A stretch of 64,000 nucleotides of DNA from Saprospirales bacterium GYS_P2D (GCA_009833045.1 WUUP01000001.1:613586-677585), one strand, 5' to 3'. Positions 27,107 to 35,841 are shown, numbered from the stretch's first letter. Numbers and translations: made by a program. The notes: a model not told the origin generated them from the sequence alone.

Positions 27107-27752
27107 AGAAAAAGAGCAAATCAGAGCACTGAGAGAGTCGTATAATCGTGCGACTCTCTCGGTAGCGGATATCAATACAGATCCGTTCAGTCAGTTCAGA
27201 TCATGGTTTGATGCGGCTCATGCGGCAGATATCTTTGAGGTCAATGCTATGCAGCTGGCTACGGTCGGTGCTGATGGTCAGCCTACAGTCCGTACCGTAT
27301 TACTCAAGGAGATCGAGGATGATGGCTACATATTCTACACTAATTATGAAAGCCGAAAAGGAATCCAAATCAATGAAAATGATAAGGTAGCGCTCCTGTT
27401 CTTTTGGAAAGAACTCGAACAACAAATCAGAATCGAAGGCACCGTCCAGAAAATCAGCGCCAAGCATTCGCTGGAATACTATCATACTCGGCCAAGAGGT
27501 AGTCAGATAGGCGCATGGTCAAGCCCGCAGAGTCAGCGAATATCTCGTGATGCGCTCGAGCAGCGAGTCGCTGAGTACAGCGATCAGTATGCAGATGAGT
27601 CAGTAGAGATTCCTTTGCCACCATTTTGGGGAGGGTACAAAGTTGTACCCCATTACTTTGAGTTTTGGCAGGGGCGTCAGAGTCGTCTACATGATCGGAT
27701 CGTATACGAGCTGACTGATGAGACATGGGATATCTACAGGATAGCTCCTTAA
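27099..27752 (+). CDS. pdxH: Pyridoxamine 5'-phosphate oxidase
   Basis: A 217-residue FMN enzyme that oxidises pyridoxamine or pyridoxine 5'-phosphate to pyridoxal phosphate. Diagnostic stretches are AMQLATVGADGQPTVRTVLLKE, FYTNYESRKGIQI, YYHTRPRGSQIGAWSSPQS and the C-terminal FWQGRQSRLHDR. Length equals that of typical PdxH. The start is GTG, overlapping the last codons of the RND permease by 8 bases, so pdxH is the last gene of the efflux operon or is translationally coupled to it. No functional link between the two is known to me. Confidence 0.95.
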   Translation: MNREKEQIRALRESYNRATLSVADINTDPFSQFRSWFDAAHAADIFEVNAMQLATVGADGQPTVRTVLLKEIEDDGYIFYTNYESRKGIQINENDKVALLFFWKELEQQIRIEGTVQKISAKHSLEYYHTRPRGSQIGAWSSPQSQRISRDALEQRVAEYSDQYADESVEIPLPPFWGGYKVVPHYFEFWQGRQSRLHDRIVYELTDETWDIYRIAP

Positions 27753-27879
27753 TTCTTTATTTTGTCTACCAGAAGGATAGTTTATCATTAATTTGATAAA
27801 CGGGATCACAATTAACACGTTATTTGCCTTTGCGGGTTTTATCTTTTATTGATAATTCCCATTTTTGCACATCAGTAGT

Positions 27880-28191
27880 ATGAGTCCAGCAACTAAAATA
27901 TCGATCATATATTTCTTTCTATCTACCCTGATAGTTGGAGAATGTGTACGTATTAGTCAGGGATTTTCTATCAATGCAGAAGAGAGAGTCGAGCTCCCAT
28001 GTGAGGATCTCGAGAAAGAACATGAGACCGATCTGGACAAGCTGAAAAGCTTCAAAAAGTTTTATGATTCAGACTTATTCGGTCAAAACATGTACCATTG
28101 GTTAGTCACATTGTCCAATATACCACGTGATCTGACACTACTACATCAAGCCTCTAAAGGCTCACTACTCCAGCCCCCCGAGCCCGTGTAA
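27880..28191 (+). CDS. Small hypothetical exported protein
   Basis: About 103 residues from ATG (a TTG 15 bases upstream is an alternative start). A hydrophobic segment (ISIIYFFLSTLIVGECV) at about 8-24 could be a signal or membrane anchor. The rest is charged (CEDLEKEHETDLDKLKSFKKFY) and ends in Pro-rich LLQPPEPV. I do not recognise a family. It lies 115 bases upstream of the first SulP gene on the same strand. The sequence ATTTTTGC just before it vaguely resembles a -7 element. It could be a small envelope protein; coding status is likely but not certain. Confidence 0.5.
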   Translation: MSPATKISIIYFFLSTLIVGECVRISQGFSINAEERVELPCEDLEKEHETDLDKLKSFKKFYDSDLFGQNMYHWLVTLSNIPRDLTLLHQASKGSLLQPPEPV

Positions 28192-28306
28192 GTTATCCAG
28201 CACTATCCTGTCATCACCAGCACTATTTCTTTATTGATACTATGTACAGCCGTAGTGGCTCATAGACAACAGTATCTATCAGATAACATACATAAAAACA
28301 ACTTTT

Positions 28307-29893
28307 ATGAATTCTACACCTAACAATCCGAGCTGGAAGAGTGATCTGCCAGCCAGTATAGTAGTATTCTTTGTCGCATTACCCTTGTGTCTCGGTATCG
28401 CTTTAGCGAGTGGAGCGCCTTTATTTTCTGGCCTGATCGCTGGTATCGTCGGAGGAATCATCGTCGGAGCACTCAGTGGATCTCAGATCGGCGTCAGTGG
28501 ACCAGCGGCTGGACTCGCAGCGATCGTACTCTCAGCCATCACCGCTCTTGGAGGATTCGAAAATTTTCTCGTTGCTGTAGTCTTAGCAGGATTCATTCAG
28601 ATCCTTTTTGGAGTACTCAAAGCCGGTGTGATCGGATACTACTTCCCATCATCGGTCATCAAAGGGATGCTATCGGGTATCGGTATCATCATCATCCTCA
28701 AGCAGATTCCGCATTTCTTTGGCTATGACGCAGATCCAGAAGGAGACTTTGCTTTTAATCAAGTAGACGGTGAAAACACCTTCTCTGAATTAGGCAATAT
28801 ATTCAGCAATATCAGTCCAGGTGCTACAGCTATCGCCGTGATAGCTCTCGCCATTCTGATCCTATGGGATAATGTATTGAAGAAAAAAGCTAAAATCTTC
28901 AACCTGATCCAAGGACCATTGGTAGCCGTAGTCTTGGGTATTATCTTTTATGTCGTCACGCAGGGTTCAGGATGGGAAATCTCTAAAGATCATCTCGTGA
29001 GCGTACCTGTACCAGAGGATTTCTCTTCGTTTTTAGGACAGTTTAGTTTTCCTAATTTCAGTGAAGTAACTAATCCGGCTATTTGGGTGACAGCATTCAC
29101 GATCGCTCTTGTAGCGAGTCTCGAGACACTACTCTGTGTAGAGGCGACAGATAAACTCGATCCTAAAAAACGTGTCACGCCTACTAATCGTGAGCTATTC
29201 GCTCAGGGTACGGGTAATGTCATCAGTGGTCTCATCGGCGGACTCCCTATCACTCAGGTGATCGTACGTAGTTCTGCTAATATACAGTCTGGCGGTCAGA
29301 CTAAGATGTCAGCTATCGTACATGGATTCTTCTTATTAGGCTCTGTGGTACTCATCCCAGGACTGCTCAATCTGATACCACTTTCAGTACTCGCTGCGGT
29401 ACTCCTGATCGTAGGCTATAAACTGGCTAAACCCGCCACATTCAAGCAGATGTTTTCTCTCGGATGGAAACAGTGGGTCCCATACATTGTGACCATTTTA
29501 GGTATTGTCTTTACGGATCTACTAATAGGTATCAGCTTAGGACTCGGTGTAGGTATTGTAGTGGTACTTTTAGCCAGCTATCGCAACTCTCACTTCCTAC
29601 ACAAAGAGGAAGCCGACGAGTCTAATAAGGTGAAAATGACCTTAGCAGAAGAAGTGACTTTCTTCAATAAAGGAGCAATCCTTAAGGAATTAGACAATCT
29701 CCCAAAAGACTCATATCTCGAGCTCGATGTGCGTCAGACCCGATACTTAGACCATGATATTATTGAGATTCTTGAGAACTTTGCCGAAAAGGCGAAAAAC
29801 AGAAATATCAATATTAAGCTGATATCCGAAAGAGGTATCGTGGAAAATCCTCCTAGTTATATCGAATTTTTCAAACTAAAGAAAGCAAGCTAA
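28307..29893 (+). CDS. SulP family anion transporter (putative bicarbonate), first
   Basis: A 528-residue SulP/SLC26-type transporter with about 10-12 membrane segments. The opening DLPASIVVFFVALPLCLGIALASGAP and SGSQIGVSGPAAGLAAIVL are typical, as are GLIGGLPITQVIVRSSAN and a C-terminal STAS-like domain (about 445-525; SYLELDVRQTRYLDHDIIEIL). Family members carry sulfate, bicarbonate or other anions. The beta-carbonic anhydrase gene begins 18 bases downstream, which argues for bicarbonate (inference). Starts at ATG. Confidence 0.9.
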   Translation: MNSTPNNPSWKSDLPASIVVFFVALPLCLGIALASGAPLFSGLIAGIVGGIIVGALSGSQIGVSGPAAGLAAIVLSAITALGGFENFLVAVVLAGFIQILFGVLKAGVIGYYFPSSVIKGMLSGIGIIIILKQIPHFFGYDADPEGDFAFNQVDGENTFSELGNIFSNISPGATAIAVIALAILILWDNVLKKKAKIFNLIQGPLVAVVLGIIFYVVTQGSGWEISKDHLVSVPVPEDFSSFLGQFSFPNFSEVTNPAIWVTAFTIALVASLETLLCVEATDKLDPKKRVTPTNRELFAQGTGNVISGLIGGLPITQVIVRSSANIQSGGQTKMSAIVHGFFLLGSVVLIPGLLNLIPLSVLAAVLLIVGYKLAKPATFKQMFSLGWKQWVPYIVTILGIVFTDLLIGISLGLGVGIVVVLLASYRNSHFLHKEEADESNKVKMTLAEEVTFFNKGAILKELDNLPKDSYLELDVRQTRYLDHDIIEILENFAEKAKNRNINIKLISERGIVENPPSYIEFFKLKKAS

Positions 29894-29911
29894 TCTAATA
29901 GAAAAAGAATA

Positions 29912-30535
29912 ATGAAAGCACTAAACAAAGTAACACAAGCAGAGATCACCCCTAATGACTCTCTCGATATACTGATGAAAGGAAATGAACGGTTTCTCGC
30001 TGCTAAAAAAGCAAATCGTGACCTACTTGATCAAGTCAATGATACGGCTACCGGCCAATATCCACATGCTGTCGTACTCAGCTGTATAGACAGTCGTGTA
30101 CCTGTAGAGACGATATTTGATCAGGGGATTGGGGACATATTCTCGGCTCGAGTAGCTGGAAACTTCGTCAATACTGATATCCTCGGCAGTATCGAGTATG
30201 GCTGCAAAGTAGCTGGATCAAAGCTTGTCATGGTACTCGGTCACACGGGTTGTGGAGCTGTGAAAGGCGCCTGTGACAATGTACAGCTCGGCAATATCAC
30301 CCCGATGCTCGGCAATATCATGGCTGCTGTGAGCTCTACAGCTACAGCTGAAGGAGAAAAGAGAGACTCCTCTAACTCCACATTCGTCAATAATGTGGTG
30401 AATAAGAATGTAGAACTGACCGTGGCTAATATAAGAGATCGCAGCCCTATCCTAAAGGAAATGGAAGAAGCTGGCGAGATCAAAATCGTCGGTGCTGTAT
30501 ACAATGTAGCAGACGGTAAGGTCACGCTCCACTAA
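29912..30535 (+). CDS. Beta-class carbonic anhydrase
   Basis: A 207-residue zinc enzyme interconverting CO2 and bicarbonate. Zinc ligands and the active-site pair are visible: SCIDSRVPVETIFDQG (Cys and the Asp-Arg dyad) and GHTGCGAVKGA (His and Cys). Conserved SARVAGNF follows the first block. Length is usual. There is no signal peptide, so it acts in the cytoplasm. It sits between two SulP transporter genes, 18 bases after the first. A hairpin with a T-run directly follows, so it probably ends this transcript. Confidence 0.94.
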   Translation: MKALNKVTQAEITPNDSLDILMKGNERFLAAKKANRDLLDQVNDTATGQYPHAVVLSCIDSRVPVETIFDQGIGDIFSARVAGNFVNTDILGSIEYGCKVAGSKLVMVLGHTGCGAVKGACDNVQLGNITPMLGNIMAAVSSTATAEGEKRDSSNSTFVNNVVNKNVELTVANIRDRSPILKEMEEAGEIKIVGAVYNVADGKVTLH

Positions 30536-30566
30536 TCTGGAGAGCACAATAAATTAATACTAAGGC

Positions 30567-30600
30567 ATCCTCTGTAGCATACTTGTTACAGGGGATTTTT
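30567..30600 (+). terminator. Intrinsic terminator after the carbonic anhydrase gene
   Basis: A 10-base-pair stem (ATCCTCTGTA / TACAGGGGAT, one G-T wobble) with a 10-base loop is followed by TTTTT. It lies 31 bases after the carbonic anhydrase stop and separates it from the second SulP gene. Confidence 0.8.
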
Positions 30601-30670
30601 ATATTTTGACGCTATCCTATGAGCGACAACCCCGTCCATAGGCTCCTTATCATAAAATACATCCCTGACA

Positions 30671-32533
30671 ATGAGTAAAACGGCAAAAGGATCTAAATTT
30701 CTCGGTTTTGATTTTTCACACCTGCGGGGTGATTTATTAGGCGGCATTACGGCGGGTATCGTAGCGCTACCACTGGCTTTAGCCTTTGGTGTGAGCTCTG
30801 GCCTCGGTCCGAGTGCTGGTCTCTACGGAGCTATTTTCATTGGTTTTTTTGCAGCATTATTCGGAGGTACTGACACCCAGATCTCTGGACCTACTGCGCC
30901 CATGACTGCTGTCAGTATGGTAGTCATAGCAGGTATCGTAGCCAGCTTTGATGGAGATATAGCTCAGGCATTACCAGCGATCCTAACGGTTTTCTTATTA
31001 GCCGGATTGATGCAGGTTGTGTTGGGAGTATTAGGCTTAGGAAGATATATCAAGTACATCCCCTATCCTGTAGTATCGGGCTTCATGACAGCCATCGGTG
31101 TGATCATACTTCTGACACAGATACTACCTACAGTAGGATATTACCCTAAGGAGGATCTGGCCTTCGTAGAGCAGTTTAAGCCCGCCGCAGAAGAGATCAT
31201 CTTAGAGAATATCCTGAAAGAAGAAGCAGGTGAAGGCATCTTAGTACTTGAGGATTTTAAAGAGACGATACGACGAGCGGAGCAGATCACTGATGCTGAC
31301 ATCATGAAGGAGTCAAAGACACTGGCTGGTAAGGATGCATCCGGAGTGATCGGTGCACTCAAAGTCATGCCCAGAGCGCTGGGAAATATTGATTGGCTCG
31401 AGCTACTATTAGCTCTGGGGACTATCATCATCATATATGGCTTTAAGCGTATCACTACAGTCATCCCGAGTACCTTAGTAGCACTGATAGTCATGTCCTG
31501 CGTAGCCATCTTTGGTGGATTTGACTATCGGCCGATAGCGCAGATCCCGAGTGGACTTCCTATGCCCCAGCTTGGTATATTTACTGATTTTCAGCTTAGC
31601 ATTATCACTCCTTATTTTTTCACAGCTCTTACCCTTGCGCTATTAGGGGCGATAGACTCATTATTGACCTCCGTAGTAGCAGACAATCTCACAAAAACAA
31701 AACACAAACCGAATAAAGAACTCGTCGGCCAAGGTATTGGTAACACTGTAGCCTCTATATTCGGAGGTATCCCAGGCGCTGGAGCGACTATCAGGACAGT
31801 CGTCAATATCAATGCAGGAGGAAAAACTCGGATATCTGGCATGATAGCAGCTATACTCTTATTGGTCGTTTTATTAGCCTTGGGACCTGTGGCATCACGT
31901 ATCCCTGCAGCAGTATTAGCAGGTATACTGATCACAGTCGGTATCGGAGTGATGGACTATAAAGGGCTAAAGGCAATCCCTCACATGCCTCGTGGCGAAG
32001 TCGCTATCATGCTCATCGTATTAGTGCTATCATCTGTGTGGAATCTCGTCTACGCTGTAGGTATTGGATTAGTAATTGCCTCTCTGACGTTCATGAAGCA
32101 GATCGGAGATCTGGCAGATGAGGACTCTGACCTCAGCTCCCTTGATGAAGAGGCATGGGATGATGAAACGGATTTTCCCGAAAATCTCAGAGAAGAAGTA
32201 TTTATCAAACATGTCGATGGCCCATTGTTTTTTGGTAGCACCTCCACATTTCAGGCATTAGCTCAACAGATCCCACCTACGGCCTATGTGGTGATCATCA
32301 GGATGGATGAAGTCCCTTATCTCGATCAGTCTGGTCTATATGTCATGGAAGACGTAGTACTCGACCTCGTCAAAAAAGGGAAGAAAGTTCTTCTCATCAA
32401 TCCACAGGATCAACCACTATATATGCTATCGAGAGTAGGATTCATTCCTAATCTGATCTCAGAAGATTTAATCTTTGACACATTCAAAGATGCACTCATA
32501 TGGATCAAGCAAAATGTAAAGGATAGATACTAA
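30671..32533 (+). CDS. SulP family anion transporter (putative bicarbonate), second
   Basis: A 620-residue SulP/SLC26 transporter, longer than the first. Typical segments are GGITAGIVALPLALAFGVSSG near the N-terminus, DTQISGPTAPMTAVSMVV, FGGIPGAGATIRTVVN and a C-terminal STAS domain (about 510-615) with MDEVPYLDQSGLYVMEDVV. A soluble, charged insert of about 80 residues (about 155-235) interrupts the membrane part after the fifth or sixth segment. It follows the carbonic anhydrase gene but is separated by a terminator, so it may have its own promoter. Substrate most likely bicarbonate or sulfate. Confidence 0.9.
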   Translation: MSKTAKGSKFLGFDFSHLRGDLLGGITAGIVALPLALAFGVSSGLGPSAGLYGAIFIGFFAALFGGTDTQISGPTAPMTAVSMVVIAGIVASFDGDIAQALPAILTVFLLAGLMQVVLGVLGLGRYIKYIPYPVVSGFMTAIGVIILLTQILPTVGYYPKEDLAFVEQFKPAAEEIILENILKEEAGEGILVLEDFKETIRRAEQITDADIMKESKTLAGKDASGVIGALKVMPRALGNIDWLELLLALGTIIIIYGFKRITTVIPSTLVALIVMSCVAIFGGFDYRPIAQIPSGLPMPQLGIFTDFQLSIITPYFFTALTLALLGAIDSLLTSVVADNLTKTKHKPNKELVGQGIGNTVASIFGGIPGAGATIRTVVNINAGGKTRISGMIAAILLLVVLLALGPVASRIPAAVLAGILITVGIGVMDYKGLKAIPHMPRGEVAIMLIVLVLSSVWNLVYAVGIGLVIASLTFMKQIGDLADEDSDLSSLDEEAWDDETDFPENLREEVFIKHVDGPLFFGSTSTFQALAQQIPPTAYVVIIRMDEVPYLDQSGLYVMEDVVLDLVKKGKKVLLINPQDQPLYMLSRVGFIPNLISEDLIFDTFKDALIWIKQNVKDRY

Positions 32534-32839
32534 TCTGATTAGGAGAATGCCAGAAGCCACAACTGGCTGTTATTTAATTTTCTATAGAGTCATGGTACTT
32601 TATATACCTATTGGCTATCCAATTATGAAGCTGCTCGAAGATTATAAGAGAAATCATAATCAATGGATCATATCTATGACACATAGATACACAGCATTAA
32701 TACCCCGATAGCTGAGAGTAAGAGATCATGATGTCAATAGTGTAAAAAAACAAGAGAGGCCGTGTCACCCACTAATGGACACAGCCTCTCTTTTACTAAA
32801 TCGGTTATTATTAAAAAACAGAATATGTTCTGGAAAAAA
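32534..32839. other. Intergenic region of about 300 bases between convergent genes
   Basis: It holds a short hairpin (GCCAG / CTGGC) about 20 bases after the SulP stop, an AT-rich stretch without a recognisable gene, and the strong bidirectional terminator listed separately. I saw no coding region or RNA gene in it. Confidence 0.6.
32744..32794. terminator. Bidirectional intrinsic terminator
   Basis: The arms AAGAGAGGC and GCCTCTCTT, plus GTGTC and GACAC after a single mismatch, form a stem of about 14 pairs around an 11-base loop. TTTT follows on the plus strand and a run of seven T follows on the minus strand, so it can end transcripts from both convergent genes (SulP and porin). Confidence 0.85.
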
Positions 32840-33805
32840 TTAGAATCCGTAAACGGCAGCTAATACAAATGAAGAAAGTGAACTCTCACTACCGCCTTCG
32901 AAGATGTCAGCAGATGCAGAATCCAATCTTACTTCTGGGATGATCGTCAAATTACCCACTGTATAGTTAGCCGAAAGTGTTACATCGAATACATTCTCAT
33001 CTGTACCGATCACTCCTACTCCTGAGTCAGAGAAATACTCTGCTCTCGCTCCTATCTTAAGAGCATCAGATGTAGCTACCTGAAGGTATGCTGCTAATCC
33101 TGAAAATGCATCAGTGGCAGAGGTAGCATTCACACCTAAGTAAAGAGTCTCTGTCAAGTCAACACCAGCTGTCAAATCAATCTGGAAGAATCCGTCAGTA
33201 AAGAGTGTATTTAACCACGCTCCACCTTTGTCAAACTCATATCCTAACTGTGCACCACCGTAGTAGTCAGATCCGATAGGCTGAAATTCTGTAGCGTCAG
33301 TCTCATTGAATACACCGAGCATCAATGATAATCCACCACCTAAGCCGATATCAGCCTTAAGACCTGTATGGCTAAATGGACCATAAGAGAACATGTATGA
33401 AGTAGAGTAATTGAAATTACCAGTTGGTGAGATGACCTCATATCCTAAAAATGTATTGAAATTACCCAAAGTGAAAGTCACATTGTCACTCACATTGAGA
33501 TAACCATATAGTTGATTGACTATACTCGCACTACCTGTAGATCCGAATACTGCATCCGCTCCTCTTGGACCGAATACTAAGTCACCTACGAATCCCGCTT
33601 TCTCTCCTTCATGAGCAGCTACGACATTGACCATACCGATGGCAAAGCCGGGGAGATTAGCGAATGATGTTCCAGGCGCTTCTTCAGCGCTTCTGAAGTA
33701 TGCGTCTACTGATCCAGAAAGACTTAAAGGCATAGTAGCTTCTTCTTGGGCAAATGCAAGGCTCGCTACAGCCATAAGGACTAAAGAAAATAGTATCTTT
33801 TTCAT
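32840..33805 (-). CDS. Outer-membrane porin, BBP2-like beta-barrel
   Basis: About 321 residues. I chose the ATG at 33805 because it gives a normal signal peptide (MKKILFSLVLMAVASLAFAQ); a TTG nine bases upstream is possible. The mature protein is rich in alternating beta-strands, Gly and aromatic residues (LSLSGSVDAYFRS, YGYLNVSDNVTFTLGNF, GYEVISPTGNFNYS) and ends in a terminal Phe (LAAVYGF), as outer-membrane barrels do. It resembles the putative beta-barrel porin-2 group of Bacteroidota. It lies downstream of glnB-amt on the same strand and could help small nutrients cross the outer membrane. Separate transcription is likely given the 219-base gap. Confidence 0.82.
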   Translation of the reverse strand: MKKILFSLVLMAVASLAFAQEEATMPLSLSGSVDAYFRSAEEAPGTSFANLPGFAIGMVNVVAAHEGEKAGFVGDLVFGPRGADAVFGSTGSASIVNQLYGYLNVSDNVTFTLGNFNTFLGYEVISPTGNFNYSTSYMFSYGPFSHTGLKADIGLGGGLSLMLGVFNETDATEFQPIGSDYYGGAQLGYEFDKGGAWLNTLFTDGFFQIDLTAGVDLTETLYLGVNATSATDAFSGLAAYLQVATSDALKIGARAEYFSDSGVGVIGTDENVFDVTLSANYTVGNLTIIPEVRLDSASADIFEGGSESSLSSFVLAAVYGF

Positions 33806-33879
33806 AATTTTCAATTTTAATATTCTTGTAATGATCTTTTCATGAAATAATGCACGGGAAGATCAGGTGGAAAAAAATT

Positions 33880-33908
33880 TTTGTTTTTCCAATTAATAGT
33901 TACATTTG
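33880..33908 (+). promoter_or_regulatory. Bacteroidota promoter facing the amt 3' end
   Basis: TTTG (33880-33883), a 17-base spacer and TACATTTG (33901-33908) match both consensus elements exactly. It points rightward, opposite to the porin and amt genes on either side, and no annotated gene follows on this strand for about 1.9 kb. Transcription should begin near 33914. Confidence 0.65.
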
Positions 33909-33913
33909 TCCCA

Positions 33914-34000
33914 GTCGTATGAAAAATCAGGGACAACTTCCCGAATGTTTTGATAAACTAATTTTTAAAATGAGCTCCTCTTTTCAGAGGAGCTTTTTTA
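33914..34000 (+). ncRNA. Candidate small RNA, about 85 nt
   Basis: A complete promoter is followed after about 60 bases by a strong hairpin with a T-run, a typical layout for a small RNA. The 5' part can pair locally (GGGACAACTTCCC forms a short stem). The only ORF, from ATG 33919, encodes 28 residues but reads through the terminator hairpin, so coding is unlikely though not excluded. It lies between amt and a porin gene and is antisense to their spacer. Function unknown; regulation of nutrient uptake genes is only a guess. Confidence 0.45.
33973..34000 (+). terminator. Hairpin terminator of the candidate small RNA
   Basis: A perfect 9-base-pair stem AGCTCCTCT / AGAGGAGCT with loop TTTC is followed by six T on the plus strand. 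On the minus strand only CATTTT follows, so it might also weakly end the amt transcript. Confidence 0.8.
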
Positions 34001-34024
34001 TTTAAGTGGTTGACTGTCACTTTA

Positions 34025-35308
34025 TTAAGAGTATGCTCTCATATCGTGCTCACCCATATCAAGGCCTCTCTCTTCTTCATCTTCTGATACTCTCAGACCC
34101 ATTGTTACTTTCAATATGTAGAATAAAATGAAAGCAACGACAAAGGTGAATACGCCGATAGATACAATACCGATCAGCTGATCCATGATCTCACCAGTTC
34201 CTTCATCAAAGTTTCCAAAAATACCTACTGCGAGTGTACCCCAGATACCACACACTAAGTGTACTGATGTAGCACCTACAGGATCATCAAGCTTAGCTTT
34301 GTCAAATGCTGTCACAGATATAGGGATGATGACACCTGCGATCAGACCGATGATGATAGAGCTCGTGATACTCACTGAGTCTGCACTCGCTGTGATACCT
34401 ACGAGACCACCAAGGAAACCATTCAATACCATAGAGAGGTCATGAGACTTAGTCATGAAGTAGCTACAGAAGAATGCTCCTACACCACCTGCAGCTGCCG
34501 CTAATGAAGTCGTCGTGAATACTAATGATACTAACTCAGGATCTGCACTCAAGACTGATCCTCCGTTGAATCCGAACCATCCAAACCAAAGTAAGAATAC
34601 ACCGATAGCAGCGAGTGGCATACTATGTCCAGTGATAGGACGGATACCTTTAGCTGTGTACTTACCTGATCTTGGGCCGAGTAGGATGATACCTGCTAGC
34701 GCTGCCCATCCACCTACTGAGTGTACGAGTGTAGATCCTGCAAAATCGTAGAATCCGAGCTCATCGAGCCATCCACCTCCCCACTTCCAGCTACCTGTGA
34801 TAGGGTATGATAATGCTACGAAGATCGTAGAGAAGATCAAGAAAGGCATCAACTTGATACGCTCAGCCACTGCACCCGATACGATAGTAGCACCAGTAGC
34901 TGCAAACATAGCTTGGAATATGAAATCTGACCAGTACGTATAGTCTGCATACGCAGCGGTCATATCGTCTGGTCCAGGGTATAATCCTACACCTGCAAAG
35001 CCGAGAAAACCATTGAAGTCTCCTGGGTACATGAGATTGAATCCACATAGGCAGTATGTCAATAGACCAATACATATGATCATTGCATTTTTGAATAGGA
35101 TATTCACTACATTCTTTTTTCTCACGAAACCTGCCTCGAGAGTAGAGAATCCAAGGTGCATGATAAATACTAAAGCCGCAGCAATAAGTATCCAGAGATT
35201 ATTGACAGTAAACTGTGCGAAGTCAGCACTTTCTTGTGCTGCAGCCGCTGCTTCGAGGGCTTTATCTACAGAAGCTTGAGCAGCTATTGATTGTATATAT
35301 GAAATCAT
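34025..35308 (-). CDS. amt: Ammonium transporter
   Basis: A 427-residue Amt/MEP channel with an N-terminal hydrophobic and Ala-rich stretch and eleven expected membrane segments. Family marks are FSTLEAGFVRKKN, DFAGSTLVHSVGGWAALAG (first pore His) and GATSVHLVCGIWGTLAVG (second pore His). The C-terminal tail (LRVSEDEEERGLDMGEHDMRAY) is the normal regulatory tail to which PII binds. The PII gene lies 29 bases upstream in the same operon, which supports post-translational control by nitrogen status. Starts at ATG. Confidence 0.96.
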   Translation of the reverse strand: MISYIQSIAAQASVDKALEAAAAAQESADFAQFTVNNLWILIAAALVFIMHLGFSTLEAGFVRKKNVVNILFKNAMIICIGLLTYCLCGFNLMYPGDFNGFLGFAGVGLYPGPDDMTAAYADYTYWSDFIFQAMFAATGATIVSGAVAERIKLMPFLIFSTIFVALSYPITGSWKWGGGWLDELGFYDFAGSTLVHSVGGWAALAGIILLGPRSGKYTAKGIRPITGHSMPLAAIGVFLLWFGWFGFNGGSVLSADPELVSLVFTTTSLAAAAGGVGAFFCSYFMTKSHDLSMVLNGFLGGLVGITASADSVSITSSIIIGLIAGVIIPISVTAFDKAKLDDPVGATSVHLVCGIWGTLAVGIFGNFDEGTGEIMDQLIGIVSIGVFTFVVAFILFYILKVTMGLRVSEDEEERGLDMGEHDMRAYS

Positions 35309-35337
35309 TTTTTTCTTTTTAGACGGTGATCAAAATA

Positions 35338-35676
35338 TTAAAGGGCATCGTTGCCTGATTCTCCAGTACGGATTCGGATGAACTTTTCAACACCAGTGAC
35401 AATGATTTTACCATCACCGATATTACCAGTACGGCCTTCTGTCAAAATAGCGTTGACCACATCGTCTACTTTGGCATCAGGTACGATTATTTCCAATTTC
35501 ATTCTTGGGATGTCGCCAGAATCATATATAGCACCACGATATACTACCGTGTCACCTTTTTGCTTCCCATGACCACTCACCTCGAGGTAAGTGAAGAAGT
35601 TGATCCCGATCTTTTCCAAGGCCTCTTTAATGTCCTCGAATTTCGAGAAACGGACTATGGCTTCAATTTTTTTCAT
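35338..35676 (-). CDS. glnB: PII nitrogen regulatory protein
   Basis: A 112-residue PII protein. The T-loop is intact: QKGDTVVYRGAIY retains Tyr46 and Tyr51 of the E. coli numbering, the latter being the uridylylation site. The B-loop TGNIGDGKI and C-loop IRIRTGE are also conserved; the Lys58 position is Arg. PII senses ATP/ADP and 2-oxoglutarate and closes Amt channels. Immediate coupling with amt makes the GlnK-like role most probable; the gene could equally be named glnK. Confidence 0.94.
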   Translation of the reverse strand: MKKIEAIVRFSKFEDIKEALEKIGINFFTYLEVSGHGKQKGDTVVYRGAIYDSGDIPRMKLEIIVPDAKVDDVVNAILTEGRTGNIGDGKIIVTGVEKFIRIRTGESGNDAL

Positions 35677-35719
35677 ATTTAAGGATTGAAAGGGTTTAGC
35701 GATTAATTAATTTCGGATA

Positions 35720-35748
35720 CAATTTTAACATTGCATTTCGTCCTGCAA
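35720..35748 (-). promoter_or_regulatory. Possible promoter of glnB-amt
   Basis: On the minus strand TTG, an 18-base spacer and TAAAATTG resemble the Bacteroidota -33/-7 pair with one mismatch in the -7 element. No sigma-54 type GG-N10-GC element was seen. Confidence 0.35.
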
Positions 35749-35841
35749 GCATTCCTTTTAAAGCGATTATGTTATTCGTAAGAAAGAAGGTCGAAAATGC
35801 AAGTAGCTGAATATCAGTGTTTTAGCAAAATCATATATGTT

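Noticed and set aside
33919-34005. 28-codon ORF starting MKNQGQLPECF in the candidate sRNA
   Set aside because: It reads through the terminator hairpin and T-run, so full translation is unlikely; kept only as a note to the RNA candidate.
35677-35800. Sigma-54 promoter before glnB
   Set aside because: No GG-N10-GC element was found in the upstream region.
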